This document shows, one piece after another, positions 26,385 to 36,201 of a DNA stretch of 64,000 nt. Numbering within the stretch: position 1 is the first letter of the stretch; each line of letters begins with the position of its first letter. The notes beneath the pieces are model-generated. The model worked only from the letters and a program-made list of their open reading frames with translations, did no database searches and had not been told where the DNA came from. The DNA lies in contig JAKGBX010000002.1 in NCBI GenBank assembly GCA_021555075.1, positions 429,001 through 493,000 of the forward strand. Reading direction: 5' to 3'. The stretch is from Rhodobacteraceae bacterium LMO-JJ12 (GTDB lineage Bacteria; Pseudomonadota; Alphaproteobacteria; Rhodobacterales; Rhodobacteraceae). The translations under genes were made by a program, and so were the position numbers.

Positions 26385-28646
26385 TCAGCGCCGTGTGCGT
26401 TTGACCTTGGCTTTGGTCTTGGCGCTTTTTTTCTTGGCTCGGGCGAGGTTGCGTTTGGCCTGTTTGCCGCGATATCCGCCCTTACCGCCGCCACCTTGTG
26501 GCAGTTTCTTGCCTTCAAGAGAGATCAGTTCGAGCGCAAGTCCGCCGGTGACCGGCGCGGCTTCGGCCAGACGCACGACCACACGGTCGCCAAGGGCGAT
26601 TTCAGTGCCGGTATCGGCGCCGGTCAGCAGTCCCCGGTCCGCATCGAAGTGGAAATATTCGCGCCCGAGATTGCGCATCGGGATCAGCCCGTCTGCGCCG
26701 GTTTCATCCAGTCGGACGAACACGCCAAATCGTGCAATACCCGAAATGCGGCCTGCAAAATCGCTACCGACGCGTTCGGACAGGAAAGCGGCGAGATAGC
26801 GGTCATTGGTGTCGCGCTCGGCCATCATCGAGCGGCGCTCGGTTTCGGAAATATGCGCGGCGGTGGGTTCTAGTGAGGCGATATCATCGGTGGTGAGGCC
26901 GTCGTCGCCCCATTTATGCGCCGAAATCAGCGCGCGATGCACGATCAGGTCAGAGTAGCGTCGGATCGGCGATGTGAAATGCGCGTAGGCCTGCAGCGCG
27001 AGCCCGAAATGGGCGAAATTCGACGGGCTGTAATAGGCCTGGGTCATGGATCGCAGGGTGGCGAGGTTGATCAGTTCGTCGTGATCCGTGCCTTCGGCGG
27101 CCGCCAAAAGCGCGTTGAGATGGGCGGTTTTGAGCACCTGCCCTTTGGCCAGCGTCAGCCCGGCGGATTCTGCCGTATCACGAAGTGCGTCGAGCTTTTC
27201 AACGGGAGGTTCTTCGTGGACGCGAAAGAGCAGAGGAGTCTTGCGCGAAATCAGGTCTTCGGCGGCGGCGACATTGGCGAGGATCATGAATTCCTCGACT
27301 AACCGGTGAGCATCTAGGCGATCTATAAAGTTGACGCTTTCAACCACGCCCTCTTCCGAGAGCTGAATCTTGCGCTCGGGAAGGTCGAGATCAAGCGGCT
27401 GGCGGCGGTTCCGCGCTTGGGTGAGCGCCTCGTAGGCGGCATAGAGCGGGCGGATCACCTCGTCCATCAGAGGCGCGACCTTGTCGTTGGTATCACCGTC
27501 CATCGCCGCCTGCACCTCGCGATAATTCAGCGAGGCGACCGAGCGCATGAGGCCGCGCACAAAACGGTGGCTGCGCTTTTCACCATGGGCGTCGATCTGA
27601 ATACGCACCGCGATACAGGCGCGTTTGACGCCTTCGTGCAGGCTACACAAATCGCCCGAAAGCCGGTCGGGCAGCATCGGCACGACGCGGTCGGGGAAAT
27701 AGCTGGAATTGCCGCGCTTGCGCGCCTCTTGGTCAAGCGCGGTACCTGAACGCACGTAATGCGCGACATCAGCAATAGCGACCCAGATGATATGGCCGCC
27801 CTCGTTCTTGGGGTCATCATCGGCATGGGCCCAACAAGCATCGTCATGATCGCGTGCATCTGCCGGATCAATGGTGATCAAGGGCAGGTCGGTCATGTCT
27901 TCGCGCGTGCCCAGAGTGGCCGGCTGCATCGCGTCGGCTTCGGCGATCACCTCGTCGGGGAAGTCATGGGGAATGCCGTGTTGATGGATGGCGATGAGCG
28001 AGACGGCCTTGGGCTGGCTCGGGTCGCCCAACCGGTTGACGATGCGCGCGCGTGGTAGGCCCATGCGCCCCTTGGGGCCGGATTGTTCGGCCTCGACCAA
28101 TTCGCCCTCTTTGGCACCACCCAGATCGGCCTTGCCCACCAGCCATTCTTTGCCCAGCCCCTTGTCGATGGGTTGAATGCGCCCGCCTTCGGGTGTCATG
28201 CGCACGATCCCCAAAACGAGATGGGGGTTGGTGCCGATGCGTCGGATCAGACGGGCCTCATAGGCAAATTCGCCTGTGGTCTCGGTGAGGTGGGCCAGAA
28301 TGCGGTCGCCTTCGCCCAAGGCCGGGTCAGAAGCGCGTGGGATGATCAGAATGCGCGGCTCTTCCGCCTCGCCCTGCCATTCCATCGGTCGGGCAGTCAG
28401 ATCGCCATCAGCGGTCGCCGCGGTGACTTGCAGCACAGACACAGGGGGCAATTTGTCCGGGTCGCGATAGGTTTTCTTGCGTTTGGCAAGATGGCCCTCG
28501 GCCTCAAGCTCTTTGAGCAGGCGTTTGAGGTCAATCCGCGCTGCGCCTTTGATACCAAAGGCACGCGAGATATCACGTTTGGACGTTTCGGTCGGGTGAT
28601 CGGAAATCCATTGCAGGATTTCCTCTTTTGAAGGCATCTGGCTCAT
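26385..28646 (-). CDS. rnr: Ribonuclease R
   Basis: A 3'-5' exoribonuclease of the RNB family that degrades structured RNA and takes part in rRNA and mRNA turnover. It has 753 residues. An N-terminal winged-helix part (KEEILQWISDHPTETSKRDI) leads to OB-fold cold-shock domains, then the RNB catalytic domain with the metal-binding cluster TIDPADARDHDDACW at about residues 260-275. A C-terminal S1 domain follows (RISGIARFGVFVRLDETGADG), then a Lys/Arg-rich tail (KKSAKTKAKVKRTRR). A terminator follows its stop. Confidence 0.96.
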   Translation of the reverse strand: MSQMPSKEEILQWISDHPTETSKRDISRAFGIKGAARIDLKRLLKELEAEGHLAKRKKTYRDPDKLPPVSVLQVTAATADGDLTARPMEWQGEAEEPRILIIPRASDPALGEGDRILAHLTETTGEFAYEARLIRRIGTNPHLVLGIVRMTPEGGRIQPIDKGLGKEWLVGKADLGGAKEGELVEAEQSGPKGRMGLPRARIVNRLGDPSQPKAVSLIAIHQHGIPHDFPDEVIAEADAMQPATLGTREDMTDLPLITIDPADARDHDDACWAHADDDPKNEGGHIIWVAIADVAHYVRSGTALDQEARKRGNSSYFPDRVVPMLPDRLSGDLCSLHEGVKRACIAVRIQIDAHGEKRSHRFVRGLMRSVASLNYREVQAAMDGDTNDKVAPLMDEVIRPLYAAYEALTQARNRRQPLDLDLPERKIQLSEEGVVESVNFIDRLDAHRLVEEFMILANVAAAEDLISRKTPLLFRVHEEPPVEKLDALRDTAESAGLTLAKGQVLKTAHLNALLAAAEGTDHDELINLATLRSMTQAYYSPSNFAHFGLALQAYAHFTSPIRRYSDLIVHRALISAHKWGDDGLTTDDIASLEPTAAHISETERRSMMAERDTNDRYLAAFLSERVGSDFAGRISGIARFGVFVRLDETGADGLIPMRNLGREYFHFDADRGLLTGADTGTEIALGDRVVVRLAEAAPVTGGLALELISLEGKKLPQGGGGKGGYRGKQAKRNLARAKKKSAKTKAKVKRTRR

Positions 28647-28706
28647 GACTTCGGCGTATCACGGCGAGTGGGTGCTGCCAATGGCGCCCGAGCGCAGTGC
28701 ATTCCT

Positions 28707-29276
28707 TTATAAATCCGCCGCGCGATCCACATCTGAAAGCTGGTCAATCAGAACATGGGAGCGCCCATTCAGCGAGGCGAGGCTGTCCGACAGGGTGTGC
28801 GCAGAAGACCAGCGGGTATTGCGAAAAAGCCCGGCAGGTGCGCGCGACGGGTGGCGCAGACCGGTCAGCCAGAACCCGCCATCCGCGGCCGGGCCAAAGA
28901 CGAATTCCGCAGCGCCAAGAGCAGAAAACGCGCGTGCGACATGGCGGGAGCGTAGGCCCGGAATATCACCACCGACGAGACAGACAGGTCCGGGGTGAGG
29001 CAGCCGCAAAAGCCGCGCCATGCGTGCGCCCAGATCGCCGTGTCCCTGCGTTATGCGGGGTAGATGCATGGGCCAGTGCGATGCGAGCACAGCAGTATCG
29101 GGTGCGATGGCCAGAACGGTTTGCCAGCGCGGATCGTCGACTTCGCGCAACAGACGGGTCACCTGATGGCGAAACCACCACGCTGCGGGCACCATCCCGA
29201 TATCGCGCCCCAATCGGGTTTTCACCCGACCCGCCACGGGCGCCTTGAGCATGACGATGAGGCGCGGTTTAGCCAA
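28707..29276 (-). CDS. DUF2064 (nucleotide-sugar transferase fold) protein
   Basis: A 189-residue protein of the DUF2064/TIGR04282 family, which has a glycosyltransferase-A-like fold; the reaction is not established. Conserved features are the start [20 protein letters not shown] (a KAP..G.VKTRL nucleotide-binding loop), the acidic motif [10 protein letters not shown] and [14 protein letters not shown]. The start is TTG 29276, which overlaps the dapE stop by 8 bases; AAGGA lies 5 bases upstream, inside the last codons of dapE, so translation is coupled. Confidence 0.85.
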   Translation of the reverse strand: MAKPRLIVMLKAPVAGRVKTRLGRDIGMVPAAWWFRHQVTRLLREVDDPRWQTVLAIAPDTAVLASHWPMHLPRITQGHGDLGARMARLLRLPHPGPVCLVGGDIPGLRSRHVARAFSALGAAEFVFGPAADGGFWLTGLRHPSRAPAGLFRNTRWSSAHTLSDSLASLNGRSHVLIDQLSDVDRAADL

Positions 29277-30417
29277 AGTAATCCTTCAGAATGCGCGAAT
29301 AGATCGCTTTTAGCTGAACTATCTGCTCGGTTGGAACGCGCTCATCGACCTGATGCATGGTTTTGCCAACAAGGCCAAATTCGACCACCGGGCAGTGGTC
29401 TTTGACGAAACGCGCATCTGAAGTGCCACCCGAGGTTGACAACTCGGGTCGGCGGCCGGTTTCGGCCTCTACCGCAGTCGCTACCAGGTCAGAAAGCGGG
29501 CCGGGGGGAGTAAGGAAGCTTTCACCGGAGATCGTCACCCAAAGATCAATGCCGACACCAAACTCGGCAGCCACGATATCGGCCTCTTCTTCCAGCCACT
29601 TTGAGAGGGACGCGCCAGAATGGGTGTCGTTGAAGCGGATGTTGACGGTGCTGGAACAGGTTGCCGGGATCACGTTGGTCGCCGGGTTGCCGGTGTCGAT
29701 AGTGACTACCGCAAGCGTCGAGGCGTCGAAATGTTCGGTGCCCTCATCCAGCGTATGAGAGGCCAGCCGATCCATCAATCGCGCCATTGCCGGAAGCGGG
29801 TTTTTTGCACGGTGGGGATAGGCGGAATGGCCTTGAATGCCGGTAACGCGGAACTTTGCGTTCATCGAGCCACGCCGCCCGATCTTCATCATTTCGCCCA
29901 TCTCGGAAGGGCAGGTGGGTTCGCCGACGAGACAGGCCGACATTGCTTCGCCTTCGGATTGCATCCAATCCAGAAGGGCGGTGGTGCCGTCGATAGCATC
30001 GCCCTCTTCGTCACCGGTGATGGCAAGGATGATCGCGCCGTCGGGCGGGCTTTGGCGAACGAAATCAACCGCTGCAGCGGCAAAGGCTGCGACGCCTGAT
30101 TTCATATCCGTTGCGCCACGCCCCCAAAGCACACCATCTTCGAGAACGCCTGAAAAGGGGCCGTGGCGCCAAGTTGCCTCGTCGCCGGGTGGAACAACGT
30201 CGGTATGACCGTTGAAACCAAAAGTCTTTTCCGCGCCCTTTTTGCCCCAACGGGCAAAGAGATTGGCCACGGCGCCACGATCAACACGGGTGCAGGCAAA
30301 TCCGGCTTCGGTCAGTATTTCGTCAAGCAACACCAACGCGCCACCTTCGGCAGGTGTAACCGAGGCGCATCGAATGAGGTTCTGGGTTAGATGAACGGGA
30401 TCGAGCGAGGCTGTCAT
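29269..30417 (-). CDS. dapE: Succinyl-diaminopimelate desuccinylase
   Basis: Hydrolyses N-succinyl-LL-diaminopimelate in lysine and peptidoglycan precursor synthesis. It is a zinc peptidase of the M20 family with 382 residues. The metal ligands are visible: His in [13 protein letters not shown], Asp in [14 protein letters not shown], the catalytic Glu/Glu pair in ITGDEEGDA, and a C-terminal His in [11 protein letters not shown]. The dimerisation insert includes [20 protein letters not shown]. It is upstream of and overlaps the DUF2064 gene. Confidence 0.96.
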   Translation of the reverse strand: MTASLDPVHLTQNLIRCASVTPAEGGALVLLDEILTEAGFACTRVDRGAVANLFARWGKKGAEKTFGFNGHTDVVPPGDEATWRHGPFSGVLEDGVLWGRGATDMKSGVAAFAAAAVDFVRQSPPDGAIILAITGDEEGDAIDGTTALLDWMQSEGEAMSACLVGEPTCPSEMGEMMKIGRRGSMNAKFRVTGIQGHSAYPHRAKNPLPAMARLMDRLASHTLDEGTEHFDASTLAVVTIDTGNPATNVIPATCSSTVNIRFNDTHSGASLSKWLEEEADIVAAEFGVGIDLWVTISGESFLTPPGPLSDLVATAVEAETGRRPELSTSGGTSDARFVKDHCPVVEFGLVGKTMHQVDERVPTEQIVQLKAIYSRILKDYFG

Positions 30418-30735
30418 TGGGGTTTCTCATGTCATTGATGGCAGAATTCCCCAAGCCCTAGCGGAGAATGTGCTGCGGCGCAAACCAGCGATGCCTTCTT
30501 GTGATTGTTGCTGCCATGCCGCGCCGCGTGGCGATGAAATAATCAGGCTTAACATCGCGTGGTCGGGCGTGGTAACCTTTTGGCAATAAACACCCGAGGC
30601 AGGGTTCTATCTGAGGGCGAAAACGCCCCGCACGAGCAGTGAAGCGTAAGAAGCGCTATGACAAAGCAGGGGCAGGCTCCCGGCTTTTGATGTGCATGTG
30701 CCGTGTCTCACCAAAAAGCGAGGGGTGAGCAGGCA
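30418..30735. promoter_or_regulatory. Divergent gap between dapE and the choice-of-anchor L/Hint gene (318 bp)
   Basis: It contains the promoters of both flanking genes. A small perfect hairpin, GGGCG-AAAA-CGCCC, lies near 30615-30628. No coding potential beyond in-frame upstream extension of the Hint gene was seen. Confidence 0.4.
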
Positions 30736-32304
30736 ATGGTTTCGGCATCGGAACTTCCGATTAACACGAGTGCATCGGCTACGCAGATGGCACAGACCAT
30801 TTTTGGTGATGGTGTAACGGTGGTGAGCGCATCCTATACAGGCGACTATCGCTCGTCAGGCACCTATTCGAATGGCGATACAATCTCGCCCGGCGTCACG
30901 CCGGGGGATACCGGTATCATCCTGTCGACCGGATATGCGGAGGATTTCACCAATTACTGGGGGTCTTCGAACCACTCGAACAGCACGTCAACCAACACCC
31001 GTGGTGTAAACAACAATTCGGACTTCAACGCCGCCGCAGGAGCGCGCACCTATGACGCCTCTTGGCTGGATGTGGATTTCATTCCCGACAATGACACGAT
31101 GACGATGCAGTTCGTCTTCTCTTCGGATGAATTTCCAGAATTTGCCAATTCATCCTATCAGGATTTTGTTGGAGTCTGGGTCAATGGTGTGCAGGTTGAA
31201 ATGGCGGTAGGATCGGCCAACCCGGGCAACCTTGTCGGCGGTATCAACCAGAACCTTTATGTCGACAACACCAACGACGACTATAACACTGAGATGGATG
31301 GGTTCACCGTTACCATGACGCTGAATTTCCCTGTCACGGTGGGGGTGGTGAACTCGATCCGCATCGGGATCGCCGATGTTGGCGACACTAACTACGATTC
31401 CAACCTTCTGATTGCTGGCGATTCGGTGCAGACTGTAATCATTGCAAATGACGACATCCTGCATCTGCCGGGCACGTCCACCAAGACCATCGACGTCTTG
31501 AACAACGATTTTGTCGCAAGCGGCGGCACCCTGACCATCACCCATATCAACGGTAACGCAGTGGCCGTAGGCAGCACAATCTCGCTGGCCACCGGGCAGA
31601 CCGTGATGCTGAATGCCGACGGCTCGTTCACCGTGGTCGGCGACGGCAATGACGAGTATTTCAACTTTACCTACACCGTGTCGGACGGCACCAACGAAGA
31701 CACCGGCTTTGTTCTGGTCGACAGTGTTCCCTGTTTTGTCGCCGGTACCCTGATCGAAACAGCGGATGGTCCGCGCAAGGTTGAGCGGCTCGAAGCCGGT
31801 GATCAGGTGTTGACCCAGGATCATGGCATGCAGCCGCTGCGGTGGCTCGGGCGACGCCGGGTCGCGGCGAAAGGTGATTTTGCGCCGATCTATATTGCGC
31901 CGGGCACATTCGGCGAGCATGGCGCGGTGGCGGTTTCGCCGCTGCATCGCATATTGTTGCGCGACAGCCTGGCCGAGCTTCTGTTTGGCGAGCGCGAAGT
32001 GCTGGTGGCGGCGAAAGATCTTGTCAACGATACCAGCGTGCGGCCCATCGAAGGCGGGTATGTAGATTATGTTCATCTGTTGTTTGATGATCATCAGGTG
32101 GTTTTTACCGAAGGCTTGGCAACTGAAAGTTTCCTGCCCGGTCCACAGGTCAAAAACAGCTTGGAAGCCGAGATGATCAACGAGATCTGCACGCTTTTCC
32201 CCGAAATCGACCCAGAAACCGGCGAGGGTTATGGCCCGGCGGCCCGACGCACGCTCAAAGGTTTTGAAGCGCGGCTCTGGGCGGTGAAAGCCAAGGTGGC
32301 ATAG
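30736..32304 (+). CDS. Secreted choice-of-anchor L protein with C-terminal Hint domain
   Basis: A 522-residue surface or secreted protein. Residues about 1-240 match the choice-of-anchor L domain: ASELPINTSASATQMAQTIF, then GIILSTGYAEDF, FIPDNDTMTMQFVFSSDEFP and SIRIGIADVGDTNYDSNLLI. A cadherin-like/VCBS-type repeat follows (TIDVLNNDFVASGGTLTI, FNFTYTVSDGTNED). From about residue 335 there is a Hint_2 domain: nucleophile Cys in PCFVAGTLIET, GDQVLTQDHGMQPLRWLGRR, the block-B-like His in SPLHRILL, and DDHQVV with ESFLPG. Hint domains self-process proteins; here nothing follows, so it would cleave or anchor rather than splice. ATG 30736 is chosen by homology over GTG 30703. Confidence 0.88.
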   Translation: MVSASELPINTSASATQMAQTIFGDGVTVVSASYTGDYRSSGTYSNGDTISPGVTPGDTGIILSTGYAEDFTNYWGSSNHSNSTSTNTRGVNNNSDFNAAAGARTYDASWLDVDFIPDNDTMTMQFVFSSDEFPEFANSSYQDFVGVWVNGVQVEMAVGSANPGNLVGGINQNLYVDNTNDDYNTEMDGFTVTMTLNFPVTVGVVNSIRIGIADVGDTNYDSNLLIAGDSVQTVIIANDDILHLPGTSTKTIDVLNNDFVASGGTLTITHINGNAVAVGSTISLATGQTVMLNADGSFTVVGDGNDEYFNFTYTVSDGTNEDTGFVLVDSVPCFVAGTLIETADGPRKVERLEAGDQVLTQDHGMQPLRWLGRRRVAAKGDFAPIYIAPGTFGEHGAVAVSPLHRILLRDSLAELLFGEREVLVAAKDLVNDTSVRPIEGGYVDYVHLLFDDHQVVFTEGLATESFLPGPQVKNSLEAEMINEICTLFPEIDPETGEGYGPAARRTLKGFEARLWAVKAKVA

Positions 32305-32320
32305 GAGAGCGGCGCGCAAG

Positions 32321-33409
32321 ATGGCCTGGATTGCAATATCGGATGCGACGGAAAGTCGGTTTTGCCCCGAAGGGCTTGGGCCGCAGGATCCTGCAGAGTC
32401 GTCTCGGCTCAATGATGGCGTATTGCCACAAGGCAGTCTGATGGTGGAAACGCGCCTGTCGCCGGATGGGCGGGTGCAAACGCTCTTGTCCTTTGAACGG
32501 CTCTATCCGCGCCCTTACAAGTTTTCCATTCAGGCGGTTCCCGGCGGTGGGTTGGTTTTGGTGATCGCAGATGGTGACAGTGTTTTCCATACCGCGCTGC
32601 ATCATGACAGCCAGGATCGCGCCGACATCCTGCGCATCACTTATTCCTGGGATGTGGCACGCGGTTGGGGTCGGCTTGCGATCGAGCGACCGGAATACGA
32701 CCGGGTTGCCGCGGTTGAACTGACACATGCGCCACCTTTGCAATTGGAAGATATCCGCGTGATTTCGACAGATGCGCGGCGGCGGCATCTCGACATGGAT
32801 GTGCTGTTCTTTGCCGTCTCCGACCGGGTGGAACCGATTGGGCCGATGCCAAGCCTGACCGGTGACGTTCCGCTCCTGTGTCAGGGGCGGTATGAAATGG
32901 CAAGCAAGCTGAGGCGCGGTGATATCGTCGAGACTCTGGAATCGGGCCTATCGCCCGTTTTGCAGGTGGTCAGGCGTACGGTTCCGGCCTTTGGATCATT
33001 CCGGCCCGTGCGATTGCGCGCGCCGTACTTCGGCCTGTTGCGTGATGTGACCGTGGCCCCCGATCAGCGCCTTGTCGTGGGTGGTTCCGAGGTTGAATAC
33101 ACCTTCGGTCGCGAGGCAGTTCTGGTGCCCGCCCGGCATTTGGTCAATGGGATTTCAGCGATTGCCGTGTCAGGTATGGTGACGATGACGTACGTGCAGG
33201 TGATCCTGCCGCGCCACGATTCGATTATTGCGGCGGGATGTCCGCTGGAAAGCCTTTTTGTTGGGCGGATCCGACGCAAGCCCGCGCAGTTGGGTGCCTC
33301 GCTGCTGGCGCCTTTCCAGCGCGCACTCTTGCCCGAACATGCGCGCTCAGCCTATCTGATGGTGAAACCGTTCGAGGCGATCACGCTGATGCAGCGCCGC
33401 GCCGCCTGA
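32321..33409 (+). CDS. Degenerate Hint_2-like domain protein
   Basis: A 362-residue protein starting 16 bp after the choice-of-anchor L/Hint gene. Its N-terminal about 170 residues (SLMVETRLSPDGRVQTLLSF, VIADGDSVFHTALHHD) are not a family I can name with certainty. The C-terminal part aligns with Hint_2 domains: LRRGDIVETLESGLSPVLQV, RDVTVAPDQRLVVGG, FGREAVLVPARHLVNG and the PRHDSIIAAG region. The conserved His of the SPxHR block is Gln here, so autoprocessing may be lost. It could be a partner or a chaperone-like paralogue of the upstream protein; this is inference. Confidence 0.75.
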   Translation: MAWIAISDATESRFCPEGLGPQDPAESSRLNDGVLPQGSLMVETRLSPDGRVQTLLSFERLYPRPYKFSIQAVPGGGLVLVIADGDSVFHTALHHDSQDRADILRITYSWDVARGWGRLAIERPEYDRVAAVELTHAPPLQLEDIRVISTDARRRHLDMDVLFFAVSDRVEPIGPMPSLTGDVPLLCQGRYEMASKLRRGDIVETLESGLSPVLQVVRRTVPAFGSFRPVRLRAPYFGLLRDVTVAPDQRLVVGGSEVEYTFGREAVLVPARHLVNGISAIAVSGMVTMTYVQVILPRHDSIIAAGCPLESLFVGRIRRKPAQLGASLLAPFQRALLPEHARSAYLMVKPFEAITLMQRRAA

Positions 33410-33415
33410 TCAGCC

Positions 33416-34060
33416 TTAGAACGGCGCCTTGGCATAGAATCGCATACCGCGACCACCATCGGGATGACGCAGGCGCAGCTCTTGAGCATGCAGCATCATG
33501 CGCGGAAATTCATCGGCATCGTCGGAATAAAACGGATCGCCCAGAATCGCGTGACCAAGCGCCATCATATGCACACGCAATTGGTGACTGCGTCCTGTCT
33601 TTGGCATCAGCTTTACGCGGCTCTCACTCGTTTGCGTTTTGAGCACCTTGTAGTCGGTGAGCGCCTGTTTTCCGGTTTCATGACAGACCATTTGACGCGG
33701 GCGATTGGGCCAATCGACGATCAGCGGAAGATCGATGGTGCCTTCCGGCTGGGTCATCTGGCCATGAACCCTTGCGACATAGGTTTTCTTTGTTTGCCGT
33801 TTTTCGAATTGCAGGCCGAGGTGGCGCTGGGCGTGGGGCGAGGCGGCGAAGATCATCACGCCCGAGGTGTCGCGATCAAGCCTATGCACCAGAAGCGCGG
33901 TGGGAAACGCAGCCTTTACCCGAGATAGCAGGCAATCGGCAAGATGGTCGCCCTTGCCCGGCACGGAAAGAAGACCCGCGGGTTTGAGCACAGCGATCAA
34001 TTCATGATCTTCGTGAAGAATCTCGAGAGGGTCGGTGGGGGGGGCGTAGCTGTCATTCAT
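33416..34060 (-). CDS. RluA-family RNA pseudouridine synthase
   Basis: Isomerises uridine to pseudouridine in RNA. It has 214 residues and is of the short RluA type without an S4 domain. The catalytic Asp is in LLVHRLDRDTSGVMIFA. Other family motifs are AVLKPAGLLSVPGKG, KKTYVARVHG and LMPKTGRSHQLRVHMMALGH then AILGDPFY. Whether its target is rRNA or tRNA cannot be told from the sequence. It is convergent with the Hint gene; their stops lie 6 bp apart with no room for a separate terminator. Confidence 0.93.
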   Translation of the reverse strand: MNDSYAPPTDPLEILHEDHELIAVLKPAGLLSVPGKGDHLADCLLSRVKAAFPTALLVHRLDRDTSGVMIFAASPHAQRHLGLQFEKRQTKKTYVARVHGQMTQPEGTIDLPLIVDWPNRPRQMVCHETGKQALTDYKVLKTQTSESRVKLMPKTGRSHQLRVHMMALGHAILGDPFYSDDADEFPRMMLHAQELRLRHPDGGRGMRFYAKAPF

Positions 34061-34160
34061 CCTCGCGGTCTAGCGCGGCGACGGCGCCCCGGCAACCCGA
34101 CGTCAGGCTTGCGAACTTGACGTGATCACAGGCAGATTGTTCCAAGAGAAGGAGAATGCC

Positions 34161-34571
34161 ATGCACCCAACGATCGTAAAAATGCAAGAGGTTGTAGCCT
34201 CAGGTGATGACAAGAGGATCATCGAGCTTCTGTCGCCCGATGTCGTTTTCCTGCCACCGACCTATTGGGCCAGTTGGCGCGGAGCGGAGCCGGTAGCAGC
34301 GGTCTTGGGGCATGTCGGACAGGTATTTTCCGATTTCACCTATCGTCGTGTGATGGGCGAGGGCAATGACTGGGCGTTGGAATTTCAATGCAAAGTTGGG
34401 GAGTTCGATGCTGTTGGTGTCGATCTGATTACACTGGGCGCGGACGGGTTGATCGAGACGTTTGAGGTGGTGATGCGTCCGCTGAAAACCATTAGTGCGC
34501 TGCGTGACGAGATGATGGCGCGCATCGGGCGCGACCCGCGGTTTCTCGAATATCGCAAAGCGCTGGGCTGA
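34161..34571 (+). CDS. SnoaL/NTF2-like protein
   Basis: A 136-residue cytoplasmic protein of the NTF2-like superfamily (SnoaL type): a short alpha+beta barrel whose members are enzymes or ligand binders. The fold signature is the N-terminal helix pattern (VKMQEVVASGDDKRIIELL), then the strand SPDVVFLPPTYW, GAEPVAAVLGHVGQVFSDF, and LITLGADGLIETFEVVMRP. The ATG at 34161 is chosen because GAAGGAGA precedes it; an earlier in-frame start lacks this. It stands alone, divergent from rluA. The function is unknown. Confidence 0.75.
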   Translation: MHPTIVKMQEVVASGDDKRIIELLSPDVVFLPPTYWASWRGAEPVAAVLGHVGQVFSDFTYRRVMGEGNDWALEFQCKVGEFDAVGVDLITLGADGLIETFEVVMRPLKTISALRDEMMARIGRDPRFLEYRKALG

Positions 34572-34703
34572 CTCGGCGCCAATTCTGTTTCTTGGCAAGA
34601 GCAATCACTGACATGCCTCTGTCGCGGATGTGCCGCCTGCCACTCTGGCGCAACGGGTAATAACCCTGACTGGCAACCGAGGCGCGAAGTGAGGCGTGAT
34701 CCT

Positions 34704-36110
34704 TTAGTTCGGCGGCAAGACCTTTCCGGGATTGAGAATCCCATTGGGATCGAGAGCGGCCTTGATCGCCCGCATGGCGGCCATCGCTTGGGCGTTCTTG
34801 CGTCGCGCCATTGAGGGCAGCTTTGACGTGCCAATACCGTGTTCGGCGGAAAAGCTGCCGCCAAGTTCGAGCACGATCTCTTCGACGGCTTCCATGATAT
34901 AGTCAACGCGCGCGGGGTCCTGGCTTTTCGGCCAGACCGCATAGTGCACGTTGCCATCGCCGAGATGCGAAACCACCATGGCGCGCGCGCCCGGGTCAAC
35001 TTGTTGCAGCATCGCGTTGGCGCGGGACAGAAAGGTATCGACCTTGTCGAGCGGCACGGCGATGTCGTTGTTCTGAACGGGTTGGTGCGACAGCGAAACC
35101 TCTGCGGCGGCCTCGCGACGCGCCCACATCTCACGGCGCTGGGTCTCGTTCTGGGCCACTACGGCATCAATTACGTCGCCCGTCTCGAACATCCCGCTCA
35201 GAACGGATTCGAAATAGCTTACGATTGGCGGCTGGCCGTCCGGGCCCGGATCGGCGTCGCGCGGGGCGGTGGCACCGACCTCGACGAGTATATTGATCTC
35301 GTGGGGCGCCTCGAACGGCTCGCGTGCACCCTTGATCATTTCAAGATGGCGCTCGATATAGGCGCGCGGCATGTATTCAAATGCCTCGACCGCACCGCCA
35401 GTAGCCTGTTGTAGTCTGTTGAGCAGTGACAGCGCCTGATCGAGCGCAGGTACGGCGACCATCGCAGTTGCATAGGCGCGCGGTTTCGGCACCAGTTTCA
35501 GCACGGCGGCGGTGATGACCCCGAGCGTACCTTCGGCACCGATCAGCAGATGTTTGAGGTTGTAGCCGGAATTATCCTTATGCAGTTCTGACATCAGGTC
35601 CATTACTTCACCCGTCGGCAGGACCACTTCGATTCCGAGCACCAGATCACGTGTATTGCCATAGCGCAGCACGTTCGAGCCGCCTGCATTGGTGGCGAGA
35701 TTGCCGCCGATCATCGCCGAGCCTTGCGCCCCGAAGGTGAGCGGGAACATCAGCCCGTGTTCTTCTGCCGTGGAGCGCAGATTGGCCAACACCACGCCAG
35801 CTTCGACAACGGCGATGCGGGCCTCTGGGCGGATTTCGCGGATCGCGTTCATTCGCTCGAGCGAGAGCATGATTGCCCCCTCGGCGCGCGCCCCTCCGGC
35901 CAGACCAGTGTTACCCGAGATAGGCACAACTGGCGTGCCGGTCTCATTGGCCAGTGTCACAATCTGTGACACTTCATGGGTGTTGGCGGGGCGCACCACA
36001 GCAAGCGGTGTCCAATGATAGGATTGGGTGAAATCATGGGAATAGCGCGCCATGTCTGTGCCACGCAAAACGTGCACATCGCCAACTATGGCTTTGAGTT
36101 TGTTGATCAT
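34704..36110 (-). CDS. FAD-linked 2-hydroxyacid dehydrogenase (GlcD / D-2-hydroxyglutarate dehydrogenase type)
   Basis: A 468-residue FAD-binding oxidase of the PCMH (VAO) type that oxidises a D-2-hydroxyacid such as glycolate, D-lactate or D-2-hydroxyglutarate. The FAD-binding part shows VSQIVTLANETGTPVVPISG then NTGLAGGA, and GSAMIGGNLATNAGGSNVLR. The C-terminal FAD-oxidase domain has VSHLGDGNVHYAVWP and GGSFSAEHGIGTSK, carrying the conserved active-site His residues. The ATG is preceded by GGGAGA. It follows the acyl-CoA dehydrogenase pair by 91 bp, so it may belong to the same catabolic unit, though the substrate is not evident. Confidence 0.88.
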   Translation of the reverse strand: MINKLKAIVGDVHVLRGTDMARYSHDFTQSYHWTPLAVVRPANTHEVSQIVTLANETGTPVVPISGNTGLAGGARAEGAIMLSLERMNAIREIRPEARIAVVEAGVVLANLRSTAEEHGLMFPLTFGAQGSAMIGGNLATNAGGSNVLRYGNTRDLVLGIEVVLPTGEVMDLMSELHKDNSGYNLKHLLIGAEGTLGVITAAVLKLVPKPRAYATAMVAVPALDQALSLLNRLQQATGGAVEAFEYMPRAYIERHLEMIKGAREPFEAPHEINILVEVGATAPRDADPGPDGQPPIVSYFESVLSGMFETGDVIDAVVAQNETQRREMWARREAAAEVSLSHQPVQNNDIAVPLDKVDTFLSRANAMLQQVDPGARAMVVSHLGDGNVHYAVWPKSQDPARVDYIMEAVEEIVLELGGSFSAEHGIGTSKLPSMARRKNAQAMAAMRAIKAALDPNGILNPGKVLPPN

Positions 36111-36201
36111 GGAGTGTCTCCCTTGCGTGCAAGATTGGGGCGGGGCGAGACGGAAGACAAGGGGGGAGGATGGGCCGGAGATACCCCCGGCCCAACTCTA
36201 T

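Noticed and set aside
31735-32304. The Hint domain as an intein.
   Set aside because: It lies at the C-terminus of its protein with no extein following, and matches the Hint_2 type of secreted proteins.
36150-36200. A GGGCCGG/CCGGCCC stem between the acyl-CoA dehydrogenase and GlcD-type genes, as a terminator.
   Set aside because: There is no T-run on the minus strand and the genes look co-transcribed; not strong enough to call.
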